Shown: positions 35,878-45,221 of the stretch, piece after piece | Numbering within the stretch: position 1 is the first letter of the stretch | How the letters are laid out: each line of letters opens with the position of its first letter | Origin: Streptomyces hyaluromycini | Lineage (GTDB): Bacteria > Actinomycetota > Actinomycetes > Streptomycetales > Streptomycetaceae | Reading direction: 5' to 3' | Assembly: GCF_002217755.1 (NCBI RefSeq) | Contig: NZ_BCFL01000036.1 | Coordinates: forward strand, 51,906-115,905 | DNA: 64,000 nt | Program-made: the position numbers and the translations under genes | The notes under the pieces: generated by a model | Seen by the model: the letters and a program-made list of their open reading frames with translations, nothing else | What the model was told of the DNA's origin: nothing | Database searches by the model: none

Positions 35878-36257
35878 TGCCGCCTCTCTACATCGACGTC
35901 TCCTGGCTGCTGGACGTCCAGGAGAACGCGCTCGGCCACGACGACCTGACCGTCTCGGACTACTCCGCGCTGGTCGCGGCCGTCGCCCGCCACAAGACCC
36001 GGTTGCCCACCCTCGCGGCCGCCGACCCCGACACGGCCTGGCGCGCCGCGGCCCTCCTGCACACGATCGTCCGCCTGGAGCCGCTCCCGCACCGCAACAG
36101 CCTCTACGCCGCGTTCCTCGCCGCCCAGTACATGGCGCAGGCCGGCGAAGGCATCGACCCACCCTACGGTGCGCTGCCCGACCTGGTCCGCAAGGTGCGT
36201 GACACCCGCATAAGCGTCCAGGATGTTGCCGACCAGCTACGCGGCTGGAAGCTGTAG
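35877..36257 (+). CDS. Doc/Fic-like toxin with degenerate active-site motif
   Basis: 126 residues, all-helical. Begins MPPLYIDVSWLLDVQENALG, like Doc toxins, and includes AAALLHTIVRLEPLPHRNSL then YAAFLAAQYMAQAG. The Fic/Doc motif HxFxxGNxR (AMP or phosphate transfer to a target) is reduced here to PLPHRNSLYAAFLAA: His and Asn remain, the glycine and distal Arg are gone. Partner antitoxin overlaps upstream. Either a divergent member with a shifted motif or an inactive toxin. Confidence 0.75.
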   Translation: MPPLYIDVSWLLDVQENALGHDDLTVSDYSALVAAVARHKTRLPTLAAADPDTAWRAAALLHTIVRLEPLPHRNSLYAAFLAAQYMAQAGEGIDPPYGALPDLVRKVRDTRISVQDVADQLRGWKL

Positions 36258-36283
36258 CCGTGGGCACCGCGATAGCCAGGGCC

Positions 36284-36581
36284 GGCTACCGCGTCCGCCG
36301 CACCACCGCAGCAGACTCGGTGAACAGGCCGGTCGAGGCGGCAGACGGGAAACAGCCGGGCAGGACCATCGCCCGCTGCGGGCGCGTCCACCTTCTCGAA
36401 ATCGATGAGCTCGGCTGGCTCGAACGGGACCGCCGCGCCGCGGAGATGCCCTTCCCGGTTCTCGCGGTGCGCGCGGAGAGGGGGAGGGGCATCGCGATCG
36501 CCTCCCACGAGGCGTTCACCGGCTGGAGCCGGACCTTCACCGACCGGCGGCTCTGCGCGGTGATCGTGGACCGCCTCACGA
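36284..36581 (+). pseudogene. istB: Relic of IS21-family helper ATPase IstB
   Basis: About 100 codons reading GYRVRRTTAADSVNRPVEAA, then ARCGRVHLLEIDELGWLERD, AIASHEAFTGWSRTFTD and AVIVDRLT. These match the Walker B and sensor parts of IstB. The Walker A half and the C-terminus (GTxxETGTDSYRLA) are missing, and there is no istA. Lies directly behind the toxin gene. Confidence 0.75.
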
Positions 36582-36637
36582 ACGACAGGCCAAAGCGGAC
36601 GCTCACGACAGCAGCTCAAGCGAGGCGGCCGAGCGCG

Positions 36638-37282
36638 TTAGGCGACGGGCACGGAACGTGGTTCGGCGATACCGATGATGAACTCCCCCCGTGGCCGGAT
36701 GTCGGCCAACCACCCCAACGCGGCCAGTTCACCGGTGAGTTCTGCCGGTTCGTGGAGGACCTTCACGATGCGGTACTGGCTGCCGTCGTCGAGCCGACGC
36801 ACGTCCGAAGCCACTTCCTCACGGGCGGCCGCAGCGGGGCCCTCATCGACGAAGACGGCCTTGCCACCGGGCGCGAGGGCGGCAGCGACGGTGTTCCAGA
36901 AGTCGCCGAGCCGAGACGGCGGGACATGGGAGAGAAAGAACGCGAAGAACACCGTGTCGTAACGGCGCGGCGGCTGCCACCGGAACACGTCGGCCCGATC
37001 GAACCGGACGTTGGAGGAAGTGACCCGCGCCCGCGCAATACCCAAGACCTCCGGTGACGCGTCGACAGCAGTCAGCGAGCGCGCCCGCGCGGCCAACGGC
37101 CCGGTCCACTGCCCCGTTCCGCAGGCCAGCTCCAGCACATCCCCGGCAACCGGGAGGTCGCCGGCCAGGGCCACCAGCTTGCGCAGATCCTCACGCTCGG
37201 CATAGACCCGGTCGTACTCGGGCGCACGAGCTCGGTAGTAGGAAATCTGCTCCGCCAAAAGGGAATCCTCATCGATTTCCAC
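36638..37282 (-). CDS. SAM-dependent methyltransferase (class I)
   Basis: 214 residues. Motif I VLELACGTGQWTGPLAARAR, the acidic residue after it in LTAVDASPEVLGIARARV, then the motif-II region YDTVFFAFFLSHVPPSRL and LAPGGKAVFVDEG. This is the UbiE/Methyltransf_25 type acting on small molecules; substrate unknown. A GTG at 37282 with GTCGAGG close upstream was chosen; a GTG at 37308 would add 9 residues. The N-terminal EQISYYRARAPEYDRVY is usual for this family. No operon partner. Confidence 0.85.
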   Translation of the reverse strand: MEIDEDSLLAEQISYYRARAPEYDRVYAEREDLRKLVALAGDLPVAGDVLELACGTGQWTGPLAARARSLTAVDASPEVLGIARARVTSSNVRFDRADVFRWQPPRRYDTVFFAFFLSHVPPSRLGDFWNTVAAALAPGGKAVFVDEGPAAAAREEVASDVRRLDDGSQYRIVKVLHEPAELTGELAALGWLADIRPRGEFIIGIAEPRSVPVA

Positions 37283-37476
37283 GACCTCGACTCTAACGGG
37301 CCAAGGCACCAGCGGTCCCCGAACAAGCCAATCCCGGGGGCCACTTGAAGACGTCGAGGCAATACAGGATCTTGTCTCAGGTGAACGGGTTCGATTCGCT
37401 CGAAGTCTCAGATGATCGAGTCCCCAGGCAGTTTGATCGGCCGGCATTGCGTCCGTTGACGGGCCTGAGCCGGTCG

Positions 37477-38148
37477 TCACACGACGGAACGCGCGATGCG
37501 GAATCCGACGTCGTCGACCTGGAAGGTCGGGTGGCTGCGGCGCCGCGCGGAGGCCCGGCAACTCCAGTGCTCGTCGAACCAGCCACCGCCACGGAGCACC
37601 CGGTAGGTGCCGTAGACCTCGGCGTCGTAGACGTCCCAGCACCAGTCCCAGACGTTGCCGAGCATGTCGTAGAGCCCCCACGGGTTGGGGCGTTTCCCGC
37701 CCACGTCGTGGATGCGCTCGTGCGAGTTGCCGCGGTACCAGGCGATGTCGTCGAGCTCCCCGTAACGAGGTCCTGTCGTACCGGCACGGCAGGCGTGCTC
37801 CCACTCCGCTTCGGTCGGCAGCCGGTACCCGTCGGCGGACGCGTCCCACTCGACGCCTTCGCCGTCGGCATGGAAGCGGTACGCAGGCGTGAACCCGTCG
37901 CGCTCGGACAGGGCGTTGCAGAACCGCGCCGCCTCCCACCAGGAGACGGACTCGACGGGCAGCGGGTCCCCCTGGGCTGTGCTCGGCCGCTGGCCTGTGA
38001 TCTGCGCGTACAGCGCCCGGGTGACCGGGAAAGCCGCGAGCCGGTAGGGCGCAAGCTCGACCGACCAGCTGCGCTGTGTCCGCCGGTCCGACAGCGTCAC
38101 CTGCCCCGGCGGGATGGCGACCATCTCGTTCCCCGTCATCACGTCCAT
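37477..38148 (-). CDS. SUMF1/formylglycine-generating-enzyme-fold protein
   Basis: 223 residues, a compact SUMF1 domain. Seen: MVAIPPGQVTLSD start, FPVTRALYAQITG, PVESVSWWEAARFCNALSER, RLPTEAEWEHACRAGT, NPWGLYDMLGNVWDWCWD, and VLRGGGWFDEHWSCRASARR ending GFRIAR. The fold includes formylglycine-generating enzymes, EgtB and non-enzymatic proteins. True FGEs have two Cys near SxxCR; here only one (HWSCR), so sulfatase activation is unsure, and no sulfatase gene is nearby. The start lies 13 bp from a transposase relic. Confidence 0.85.
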   Translation of the reverse strand: MDVMTGNEMVAIPPGQVTLSDRRTQRSWSVELAPYRLAAFPVTRALYAQITGQRPSTAQGDPLPVESVSWWEAARFCNALSERDGFTPAYRFHADGEGVEWDASADGYRLPTEAEWEHACRAGTTGPRYGELDDIAWYRGNSHERIHDVGGKRPNPWGLYDMLGNVWDWCWDVYDAEVYGTYRVLRGGGWFDEHWSCRASARRRSHPTFQVDDVGFRIARSVV

Positions 38149-38160
38149 GATCAGGAAATC

Positions 38161-38620
38161 CTAACGCGACCCGCCCTGGCGCAACGGCGGAACCGAAGCA
38201 GGATGGCTGACTGACGGCGGTATGAAGGTACGCAGGCAATCGCGACGGGCTACGACCGCCTCCTCGGCGGCTTGGCCGAGGTTCTGGAGCAGATGAAACC
38301 GGTCCGCACCTTGCAGCGCCTCCGGGGCGCCGAGCGCTGCATCTTCGGCATACGCCCCCGCGCGGTCCCTGCAGATCACCTCCACCCCTGGATGCGCGTT
38401 CAACCAGGCCGCCAGCGGTGCTGCTTCGCGGCCGGACAGGACGTCGATGGGGTGGTGGCGCTCGCCGTCCGTGATCACGGTGGCGTACGTGTGGCCGCGG
38501 CGGGTGGCGAAATCGTCGACCCCGATCACCCGCGGCGTGCTGAACCGCGGTTCCGGGAAGGCCATCACGCGGCGCGGCAGCGTCATCCGCCCAGCGCCAA
38601 GGCCCAGCTGCGCCGCCGGC
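38161..38620 (-). pseudogene. Internal fragment of an ISL3-family transposase
   Basis: Minus-strand frame reads GLGAGRMTLPRRVMAFPEP, RVIGVDDFATRRGHTYATVI, REAAPLAAWLNAHPGVEVIC, RDRAGAYAEDAALGAPEALQ and DRFHLLQNLGQAAEEAV, then PSVSHPASVPPLRQGGSR and a stop. This is the DDE core start of ISL3 transposases (VDDFA, CRDR). N-terminal zinc finger and C-terminal two-thirds are missing. It abuts the SUMF1 gene start. The rest up to 38852 holds no gene. Confidence 0.8.
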
Positions 38621-38852
38621 CTCCCACCGACGCGTCCGGCCGGCGCGAGCCCGATCCGAGTAGTGGCGTCGACTTCCACCACTACGGCCTGGTGCCGTTC
38701 TTTGTCCTCTCTTTGTCCTCGAACACAGCCCCACCGCCCCGGCAGCGACAGCGTGACCTCGGCGTAAGGGCGGCGCGCTCGAAGGTGACGGCGGCCGGCG
38801 CCACGCCCGTATCCGCTTGACCCGTCCGATGCCCGCTGCACAGAACGCTCTT

Positions 38853-40493
38853 TCAGGAGTTGTGTGTGACCGGCATGGTGTCCCAGAGCGAGCACTGGTG
38901 TTTCGCGGAGAACCGGGCGTCGTCGATCAGGACACTCCTGCCTCCCGCCCGCAGTGACAGCGTCACTTCCTTGCCGCTGTGGTAGGCGGGCCAGGCGGCC
39001 TGCCGGGCGGCGTGCGGCCGGCCGGTCTTCGTGAAGGCGCCCCAGTACTGCGTCATCTCGCGGGCGAGCCGCCGTTCGGCCGCGTTGAAGAGTGGGGCGA
39101 TCGGCGTGCCGTTGTCGAAGCTGGGCCAGATGTAGGCGAGTTCCGCGGCGTGGCCGGCTCCCCAGACGTAGCCGGGTATCTGCGTCAGGCCGGGCCCGGT
39201 CCGGTGGTCGAACTCGTACGAGTAGGTGGGGGTGTACCGCTCGAAGGTCCCGACGAGCGAGCGTTGCCCGCACCCGCCGATCCCGCCGATCATCCCCGAG
39301 TCGGTCATGATCGCGCCGACGAGGTACGCCGCGGTGTACGCGTCGGACGTCCCGGGCCAGGGGTAGCGGGCGAGGACCTCGTCGGCACGGTCCCCGGCGA
39401 CGCCCTGGACGAAGGCGACGTAGGCATCCTTGCCCGCCCCTATGTAGCCCTGGGCGAAGGTGCGGCCCTCGTCACGGTTGGCGCCGACGAGCACGGGCAC
39501 GCGGGCGAACCGCCCGCTGTCCACCGCCTCGCGTACGTTGACCGGGAACGTCGGGGTCCCGTCCACGAAGGCGGCCGAGAAGGTCCGGCTCGCGTCGAGG
39601 AGAGAGCCCGCCGAAGCCGACCGCAGACATCCGAGGACGGCCGCCTGGTCGGTGCCGTCGCAGCCCGCCTGGCGGGCGAACGACGTTCCGGTGGTCTCGG
39701 CCTGAGCCTGCGGCTCGCTCGGGCAGGAACCGCTCTGGATCACGGCGCGGGCGAACAGACCGCGTGAGCCGGGCGACACCAGATGTCCGCAGACGGACCA
39801 GCCGCCCGCGGACTCGCCGTCGATGGTGACCGCGGCGGGGTTCCCGCCGAAGGCCGCGATGTTGCGCTGCACCCAGCGCAGCGCGGCCTGCTGGTCCATG
39901 AAGCCGTAGTTGCCGGACTCGCCGCCCTCCCCGGTGAGGGCCGGCAGTCCGAGGAAGCCGAAGACGCCGAGCCGGTAGTTGAGCGAGACGCCGATGACAC
40001 CCGTCTGCCGGACGAGCTTGGACTCGTCGTTCTGTGCGCCGCTGCCGTTGGTCAGGCCACCGCCGTGGATGAACACGTGCACGGGAAGTCGGTCGCCGGC
40101 CCGCACTCCCGTCGGCCGCCACACGTTGATGTCGAGACAGTCCTCGGTCTCGCTGCGCGGGCCGTTGCCGCTGGGCAGTACGGGGCAGGGGTTGCCGAAG
40201 GCGGTGGCCTCCCGAGCGCCGGTCCAGCGCGCCGCGGGCCGCGGCGGCTTCCAGCGCAGGGAGCCGGTGGGCGCCGCCGCGTAGGGGATGCCGAGGAACC
40301 GCTGGACGCCCTGGGAGACGGCACCACGTACGGCGCCCTTGTCGGTGGGCACCACGGTCGGCGCACTCGCGGCCGACGCCACGGCCGCCGTTCCGGACGC
40401 CGCCGCGGCCGCCGTCGCGGGCAGCAGCCCGACGGCGGTCATGGACAGGATCAGCGCGCCGCCCAGGGCAGTACGGATTCTGCTCGCAGTCAT
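38853..40493 (-). CDS. Secreted type-B carboxylesterase
   Basis: 546 residues. Signal peptide ~1-38 (LGGALILSMTAVGLLPATAAAA). Alpha/beta hydrolase of the cholinesterase-like type: GAVRGAVSQGVQRFLGIPYA, CLDINVWRP, oxyanion-hole HGGG (VFIHGGGLTNGSG), nucleophile Ser ~228 in TIDGESAGGWSV, and GANRDEGR. The expected catalytic His would lie in the GAGHAAELAYIW region. Five or more Cys suggest disulfides. Substrate unknown; 76 bp downstream of the GH3 gene on the same strand, so probably part of its operon and of plant or microbial glycoside-ester breakdown. GAGAGG precedes the start. Confidence 0.88.
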   Translation of the reverse strand: MTASRIRTALGGALILSMTAVGLLPATAAAAASGTAAVASAASAPTVVPTDKGAVRGAVSQGVQRFLGIPYAAAPTGSLRWKPPRPAARWTGAREATAFGNPCPVLPSGNGPRSETEDCLDINVWRPTGVRAGDRLPVHVFIHGGGLTNGSGAQNDESKLVRQTGVIGVSLNYRLGVFGFLGLPALTGEGGESGNYGFMDQQAALRWVQRNIAAFGGNPAAVTIDGESAGGWSVCGHLVSPGSRGLFARAVIQSGSCPSEPQAQAETTGTSFARQAGCDGTDQAAVLGCLRSASAGSLLDASRTFSAAFVDGTPTFPVNVREAVDSGRFARVPVLVGANRDEGRTFAQGYIGAGKDAYVAFVQGVAGDRADEVLARYPWPGTSDAYTAAYLVGAIMTDSGMIGGIGGCGQRSLVGTFERYTPTYSYEFDHRTGPGLTQIPGYVWGAGHAAELAYIWPSFDNGTPIAPLFNAAERRLAREMTQYWGAFTKTGRPHAARQAAWPAYHSGKEVTLSLRAGGRSVLIDDARFSAKHQCSLWDTMPVTHNS

Positions 40494-40569
40494 GGGGACC
40501 TCTCTGGCGGGATGCCGGCCGCGACGGTGCGACCGGCACGCGTGGTCGTGCGGAGGAGGAACCGGGCGG

Positions 40570-43020
40570 TCAGCGAGTGACGCCGACGCTGCCGTGCAGG
40601 GGGAGCGTCCGCGACGAGGAACCGACCCACACGTCCCGTTTCCCGGTACCGAGTACCCAGGCGTGGGAGGACGTGTTCCAGTACTTCAGCTGCTGGGCGT
40701 CGACCCGGATGCGTACAGTCTTCGACTGACCCGCGCGCAGACGCACCTTCTGGTAGCCGCCGAGCGAGCGCACCGCCTGCGGCGCGGTGGTCCCAGGGCT
40801 CGCGCCGACGTAGACCTGGGCGACCTCGGCACCGTCGCGGGTGCCGGTGTTCTTCAGGGTGAACGAGACGGTCAACGCGCCGTGACTCTGCCGTACCGCG
40901 AGGTCGCGGTAGGCGAAGGAGGTGTACGACAGTCCGTAGCCGAAGGGGAAGAGCGGGGCGGCCTGCTCCTTGTCGTACCAGCGGTAGCCCACGTAGATGC
41001 CCTCGGAGTAGTTCTCCTGGTTGCCCACTCCCGGGTACCTGAGCGGGTCGCCGGCCACCGGCGTGGCGGACTCGCTCGCGGGGAACGTCTGCGTGAGCTT
41101 GCCCGAGGGGTTCACGTCGCCGTAGAGCAGCCCGGCGGTGGCCTCGGCCCCGTTCTCCCCGGGGTAGTACATGTCGAGCACCGCCTTGACCTTGGACAGC
41201 CACGGCATGGTGATCGACGACCCGGTGTTCAGGACGACGATCGTGTTCGGGTTGGCGTCGGCGACGGCGGAGATGAGCCCGTCCTGGTCGGCCGGCAGGG
41301 AGAGGTTCTTCCGGTCGAAGCCCTCGGCGCCGTCGTCGTAGGCGAAGACGACGGGGGTCTCCACCTGGCGGGCCAGGGTCACCGCCTGCTCCCGCGCGGC
41401 CTGCGCGGCCTGCGGGGTGACCCAGTTCAGCCGGACCTTCGTCGGTCCGCCCTGGATCGCGAGGGCGCCGGCCGCGAAGCTGTGCGCTCCCGCCGTGAGG
41501 TGCACCGTGGCGCTGCTGGAGCCCAGGAAGCCGGTGATGACGCTGTTCCCGTCGATCCTCAGCACGCCGTACGCGGCGGGAAGGTCGAAGACGAAGGAGT
41601 AGTCGCCGTCGGTGGGCACGGTGAGGGTGCCGCTGTAGTAGAAGGAGGCGTCCGGTGTGACGGGGATCGTGCCGTCCGAGTCGACCTGCAGGGCGGGGCT
41701 GAGGGCCGAGGCGGGGATGGGGACTCCGGTGTTGTCGCCGCCGGCCGCGTAGCGCACCGTGGTGTGCGGGCCGGCCCGCTCCGTGATGGTGTCCAGCGGC
41801 GAGGCCGCGGAGTCCGGTACGACGTTGGAGCTGCCGCCGCCGGTGACCTTCGGTGTCCTCGCGGTCGGGCCGATGAGTCCGATGCTGGTGTCCTCGCCGG
41901 TCAGCGGAAGCGCTTCGCCGGTGTTCTTCAGCAGGACCGCGCCGGATTCGGCCACCTTCTGGGCGACTTTCGCGCCGCCTTTCGGATCGCGTGCGGGCCG
42001 CAGGGCCGCCGCACCGTCGAGGAGACCGAATTTCGCCATCTCCTGCAGAATGCGCGCGACCGAATCATTCAGCTCCGAGACCGGAATGGTGCCGTCGGTT
42101 ATCGCGGTCTTCAGTTCCTCGCCCAGGAAGACACCGCTCGGCATCTCCTGGTCGAGGCCGTTCACGATGTCGGTCGTCGCATGGGTCGCGCCCCAGTCCG
42201 ACATGACCCAGCCCGTGAAGCCCCACTGCTCCTTGAGGATCGAGTCGAGCAGTTCGTCGCTGCCGCAGTCGTGGCTGTCGTTCACCGAGTTGTACGAGCA
42301 CATCACCGCCCCGGCGCCGGCCTTGACGGCGGCCTCGAAGGCGGGCAGTTCGATCTGGCGCAGGGTCTGCTCGTCGACGTTGACGTTCACCCCCATGCGG
42401 TTGTCTTCCTGGTTGTTCTCCGCGTAGTGCTTGACGGTGGCGATCAGGCCCTGGCTCTGGACGCCCTCGACCTCGCCGGCCACCATGCGGGAGCTGAGCA
42501 GAGGGTCCTCGCTGAAGGTCTCGAAGTTCCGCCCCGCGTACGGCACCCGGATGGTGTTCGTCATGGGGGCGAGCAGGACGTCCTGGCCGAGCGCACGGCC
42601 GTCGCGTCCGACGGCCCGGCCGAACTCACGGGCCAACCGGTCGTCGAAGGACGAGGCCAGGGCGACCGGTGCCGGCATCGCGGTGGCGTGCTCGTTGACC
42701 CGGACGCCCGCCGGGCCGTCGGTGAGCCGCAGTTCGGGGACGCCGAGGCGGGGCACCCCCGGGATGTATCCGGCCTGCCCGAGCGCCCGGGGATCGGTGC
42801 CGCCATGGACGAAGGACAACTTCTCGTCCAGCGTCATCCGGCCGATCAGGGCGGCGACGCGGGCAGACACCTTGACGGTCACACCCGCGCTGCCCGCGCC
42901 CGAGGCGCCGGGAGCCACGGCCGCGCTTCCGGCCAGTACCGCCGCGCTCACTCCCGCGATCAGCGCCGTACGGCGTAAACGACTACTGCGGCGTCGTACC
43001 GATCTCCGATCGAGCTCCAT
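40570..43020 (-). CDS. Secreted GH3 beta-glucosidase with PA14 insert
   Basis: 816 residues. Signal peptide ~16-42 (RTALIAGVSAAVLAGSAAVA). GH3 N-domain: RMTLDEKLSFVHGG, LTDGPAGVR, KHYAENNQE, and nucleophile Asp 275 in WVMSDWGATH. C-domain starts GAVLLKNTGEALPL. A PA14-type beta domain is inserted around 440-560 (FYYSGTLTVPTDGDYSFVFD), and an FnIII-like domain ends the protein (VSFTLKNTGTRDGAEVAQVY). Domain order matches PA14-bearing GH3 enzymes acting on oligosaccharides or glycosides. Divergent from the ROK regulator, which likely controls it. Confidence 0.92.
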   Translation of the reverse strand: MELDRRSVRRRSSRLRRTALIAGVSAAVLAGSAAVAPGASGAGSAGVTVKVSARVAALIGRMTLDEKLSFVHGGTDPRALGQAGYIPGVPRLGVPELRLTDGPAGVRVNEHATAMPAPVALASSFDDRLAREFGRAVGRDGRALGQDVLLAPMTNTIRVPYAGRNFETFSEDPLLSSRMVAGEVEGVQSQGLIATVKHYAENNQEDNRMGVNVNVDEQTLRQIELPAFEAAVKAGAGAVMCSYNSVNDSHDCGSDELLDSILKEQWGFTGWVMSDWGATHATTDIVNGLDQEMPSGVFLGEELKTAITDGTIPVSELNDSVARILQEMAKFGLLDGAAALRPARDPKGGAKVAQKVAESGAVLLKNTGEALPLTGEDTSIGLIGPTARTPKVTGGGSSNVVPDSAASPLDTITERAGPHTTVRYAAGGDNTGVPIPASALSPALQVDSDGTIPVTPDASFYYSGTLTVPTDGDYSFVFDLPAAYGVLRIDGNSVITGFLGSSSATVHLTAGAHSFAAGALAIQGGPTKVRLNWVTPQAAQAAREQAVTLARQVETPVVFAYDDGAEGFDRKNLSLPADQDGLISAVADANPNTIVVLNTGSSITMPWLSKVKAVLDMYYPGENGAEATAGLLYGDVNPSGKLTQTFPASESATPVAGDPLRYPGVGNQENYSEGIYVGYRWYDKEQAAPLFPFGYGLSYTSFAYRDLAVRQSHGALTVSFTLKNTGTRDGAEVAQVYVGASPGTTAPQAVRSLGGYQKVRLRAGQSKTVRIRVDAQQLKYWNTSSHAWVLGTGKRDVWVGSSSRTLPLHGSVGVTR

Positions 43021-43050
43021 GCGGACTCCTCACCACTGAAGTGCTCGACG

Positions 43051-43180
43051 ATTTATGTCTCCGCTGGACAGAATTCGAGTCAAAGCAGGTGGCTCTATAA
43101 AAGATCGAACGTTCAAGGAGGTTAAATTCGCACATTCGATGCGTCAACCCTCTGGAATTCCGTTCTTGCCAGACATAAAT
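43051..43180. promoter_or_regulatory. Two inverted operator-like copies in the GH3/ROK divergent promoter
   Basis: ATTTATGTCT-N10-GAATTC at 43051-43076 and its exact inverted counterpart (same outer 10 and 6 bases, different middle) at 43155-43180, about 104 bp centre to centre. They flank an AT-rich segment with GAACGTTC at 43107-43114. Matching sites on either side suggest ROK-repressor binding and possibly DNA looping (inference). Confidence 0.65.
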
Positions 43181-43206
43181 TGACGCCCTCACAAGGGAGG
43201 TGACAC

Positions 43207-44358
43207 GTGTCTCCACGTGACGAGATCCTGACCCATGTCCGGCGGCACGGGAGCGCGTCGCGCCCCGAACTGCAGACGGCGCTCGGCATGAGCCGTCCGG
43301 TCGTCGCGGCCGTCGTCCGCGACCTCCTCGCCGAGGAGTTACTGACCGAGCACCAGGGGGAGAACCGGGGCGGCCGTGGGCGCCCCGGCCGCCGCCTTCG
43401 GCCCCGCTATCCGGCGGGCGCGGTCGTCGGAGCGGACGTCAGCCACCGGCATCTCACCGTCGCCGCGGCCACCCTCGACCTGACCGTCCGGACCGAGCGG
43501 CGAGTGGCGATCGATGTGGACACCCGCCCGACCGCGGCCCTGGACGTCACGGCCGACGTGATCCGGCAGACGGTCGAGGAGGTCCGGCGCACGGTCGACG
43601 GGCCCGTGAACGCGTGCGTCGTCGGCATACCGGGGCCGCTGGACATGAGCAAACGGGCGATCGCCTCGCCCACCATCCTGTCCAGCTGGTCCGGGCTCGA
43701 TCTGGCGGCCGAACTGGGCTCCCGGACGGGACTGACGGTCTCCCTCGACAACGACGCGAATCTCGGCGCCCTCGCCGAACACCGGCACGGTGCCGCCGAC
43801 AACCGCGGCAACCTCATCTACGTCAAGGCGTCCGACGGCATCGGGGCGGGCCTCATCGTCCACGGGATCCCGGTCAGCGGCAGCTTCGGGGCCGCGGGCG
43901 AGATCGGGCACACCCAGGTGATCCCGGACGGAGACTGGTGCCGGTGCGGCAACCGCGGCTGCCTGGAGACCATCGTCTCGGTCCGCCAGGTGCTCCAGCA
44001 GATCCAGCACTTCTACCCGGGCGACACCGACCTGCGGTCCCGCCTGCCGGAGATCGCCCACCACCCGGTGGCCCGGAAGATCCTCGCCGAATCCGGCCGT
44101 ACCCTCGGCCGCGTCCTGGCCAATCTGTGCGCACTGCTCGACCCCGCGGCCGTCATCATCGGCGGCGAGATGAGCCAGGCCGGCGAGGCGTTCGTCGACG
44201 GCGTCCGCGACTCGATCGAACGGCTCGCCCAACCGGGCTTCGACAATCGCGTCCTGGTCGCCGCGTCCGCCCTCGGCACCCGCGCCGAGCTGATCGGGAG
44301 CCTCACGCTCGCCCGGGACATCGCCCTGCGGGACGGAGCCCGGCGGGCGGAGGCCTGA
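43207..44358 (+). CDS. ROK-family sugar-responsive transcriptional regulator
   Basis: 383 residues, GTG start with GGGAGGTGA upstream. N-terminal winged helix (DEILTHVRRHGSASRPELQT ... RPVVAAVVRDLLAEELLTEH). ROK kinase-like core: VVGADVSHRHLTV, VGIPGPLD, DNDANLGALAEH, IGAGLIVHG, GEIGHTQV and the zinc motif WCRCGNRGCLE. The Nterminal DNA-binding region marks it as an XylR/NagC-type repressor, not a sugar kinase. Divergent from GH3/esterase genes with two operator-like sites between. Confidence 0.92.
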   Translation: MSPRDEILTHVRRHGSASRPELQTALGMSRPVVAAVVRDLLAEELLTEHQGENRGGRGRPGRRLRPRYPAGAVVGADVSHRHLTVAAATLDLTVRTERRVAIDVDTRPTAALDVTADVIRQTVEEVRRTVDGPVNACVVGIPGPLDMSKRAIASPTILSSWSGLDLAAELGSRTGLTVSLDNDANLGALAEHRHGAADNRGNLIYVKASDGIGAGLIVHGIPVSGSFGAAGEIGHTQVIPDGDWCRCGNRGCLETIVSVRQVLQQIQHFYPGDTDLRSRLPEIAHHPVARKILAESGRTLGRVLANLCALLDPAAVIIGGEMSQAGEAFVDGVRDSIERLAQPGFDNRVLVAASALGTRAELIGSLTLARDIALRDGARRAEA

Positions 44359-44645
44359 TCGGAGGCGGACGGCCCGGCGGGTCGTCCTGCGCCCTGACGG
44401 CCGGGGCACCACTGGCGGACCTTGGGCATCCCCACCGGCCACCGGTGGCCGTACAACCTCTTCGTCGCCGACAAAGTCAGTGGCTCTGCCTGCAGACAGG
44501 ATGGGAGCTCGCCGTACCATCGAAGAGCGATCGACAGGTTTCGCGGCGTGGCCTCACGCCCGCGCGTTGCCCATGTGAGCGATCAGCAGTGCGGTCACCG
44601 ACGGAGTTGGCCCGGGCCGGGAGCTGATGTCAGGAACAGGCAAGG

Positions 44646-45221
44646 ATGAGCGAGCAGAGCAATCCCACCGCCACGACAGGTACGACGGTCGAGGCATTCT
44701 CACCGGACAGTTCCACGCTGCGCCGCCGCCACCGGCGGGCGGTGGGGCAACTTGCCTTGTGCGTGTTCGTGCTCGCCCCTTGGACCGTCTACCTGGCCGT
44801 TTCGTTGCCCGATCGCTTTGAGGCTCGGTACTGGCCCATGGTGTGGGTGGGCTTCGACGTCATGCTGCTCGTGTCGCTGGCCGGCGCCGGGGCGGCAGTC
44901 TGGCTGAGACGGCAGGCCCTGATTCCGATGTCTTTCGTGGCAGCCACACTCCTGGTCTGCGATGCCTGGTTCGACGTTTCCTTGAGCTGGGGGAGAGGCG
45001 ACGTGTGGGGAAGCGTGGCCTCGGCCGTGCTCGTAGAACTGCCGCTCGCCTTCTTGCTCGTCATGCGCGCGCGCCGGGTGCTGAAGATCTCGGCTCGGCT
45101 GGCCTGGCAGCGACTCGGCCTGGCGGGCGAACCTCCACCGCTGTACAAGTTGCCGCTGTTCGTCGCTCTCGCATCCTCAAGCAGCATCCAATTGGACTTG
45201 AAGGAAGCCAAGGACATCTGA
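44646..45221 (+). CDS. Small integral membrane protein of unknown function
   Basis: 191 residues with four hydrophobic helices: AVGQLALCVFVLAPWTVYLA, MVWVGFDVMLLVSLAGAGAA, MSFVAATLLVCDAWFDVSLS and SVASAVLVELPLAFLLVMRA. Polar N-terminus (SEQSNPTATTGTTVEAF) and a cytoplasmic tail. ATG has AAGGA-type site GCAAGG upstream. I do not recognise the family; similar four-helix proteins are common in Streptomyces. Bases 44359-44645 upstream hold no gene. Confidence 0.75.
   Translation: MSEQSNPTATTGTTVEAFSPDSSTLRRRHRRAVGQLALCVFVLAPWTVYLAVSLPDRFEARYWPMVWVGFDVMLLVSLAGAGAAVWLRRQALIPMSFVAATLLVCDAWFDVSLSWGRGDVWGSVASAVLVELPLAFLLVMRARRVLKISARLAWQRLGLAGEPPPLYKLPLFVALASSSSIQLDLKEAKDI

Noticed and set aside
37477..38148. 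Formylglycine-generating enzyme activating a sulfatase
   Set aside because: Only one of the two expected Cys is present and no sulfatase gene is in the window.
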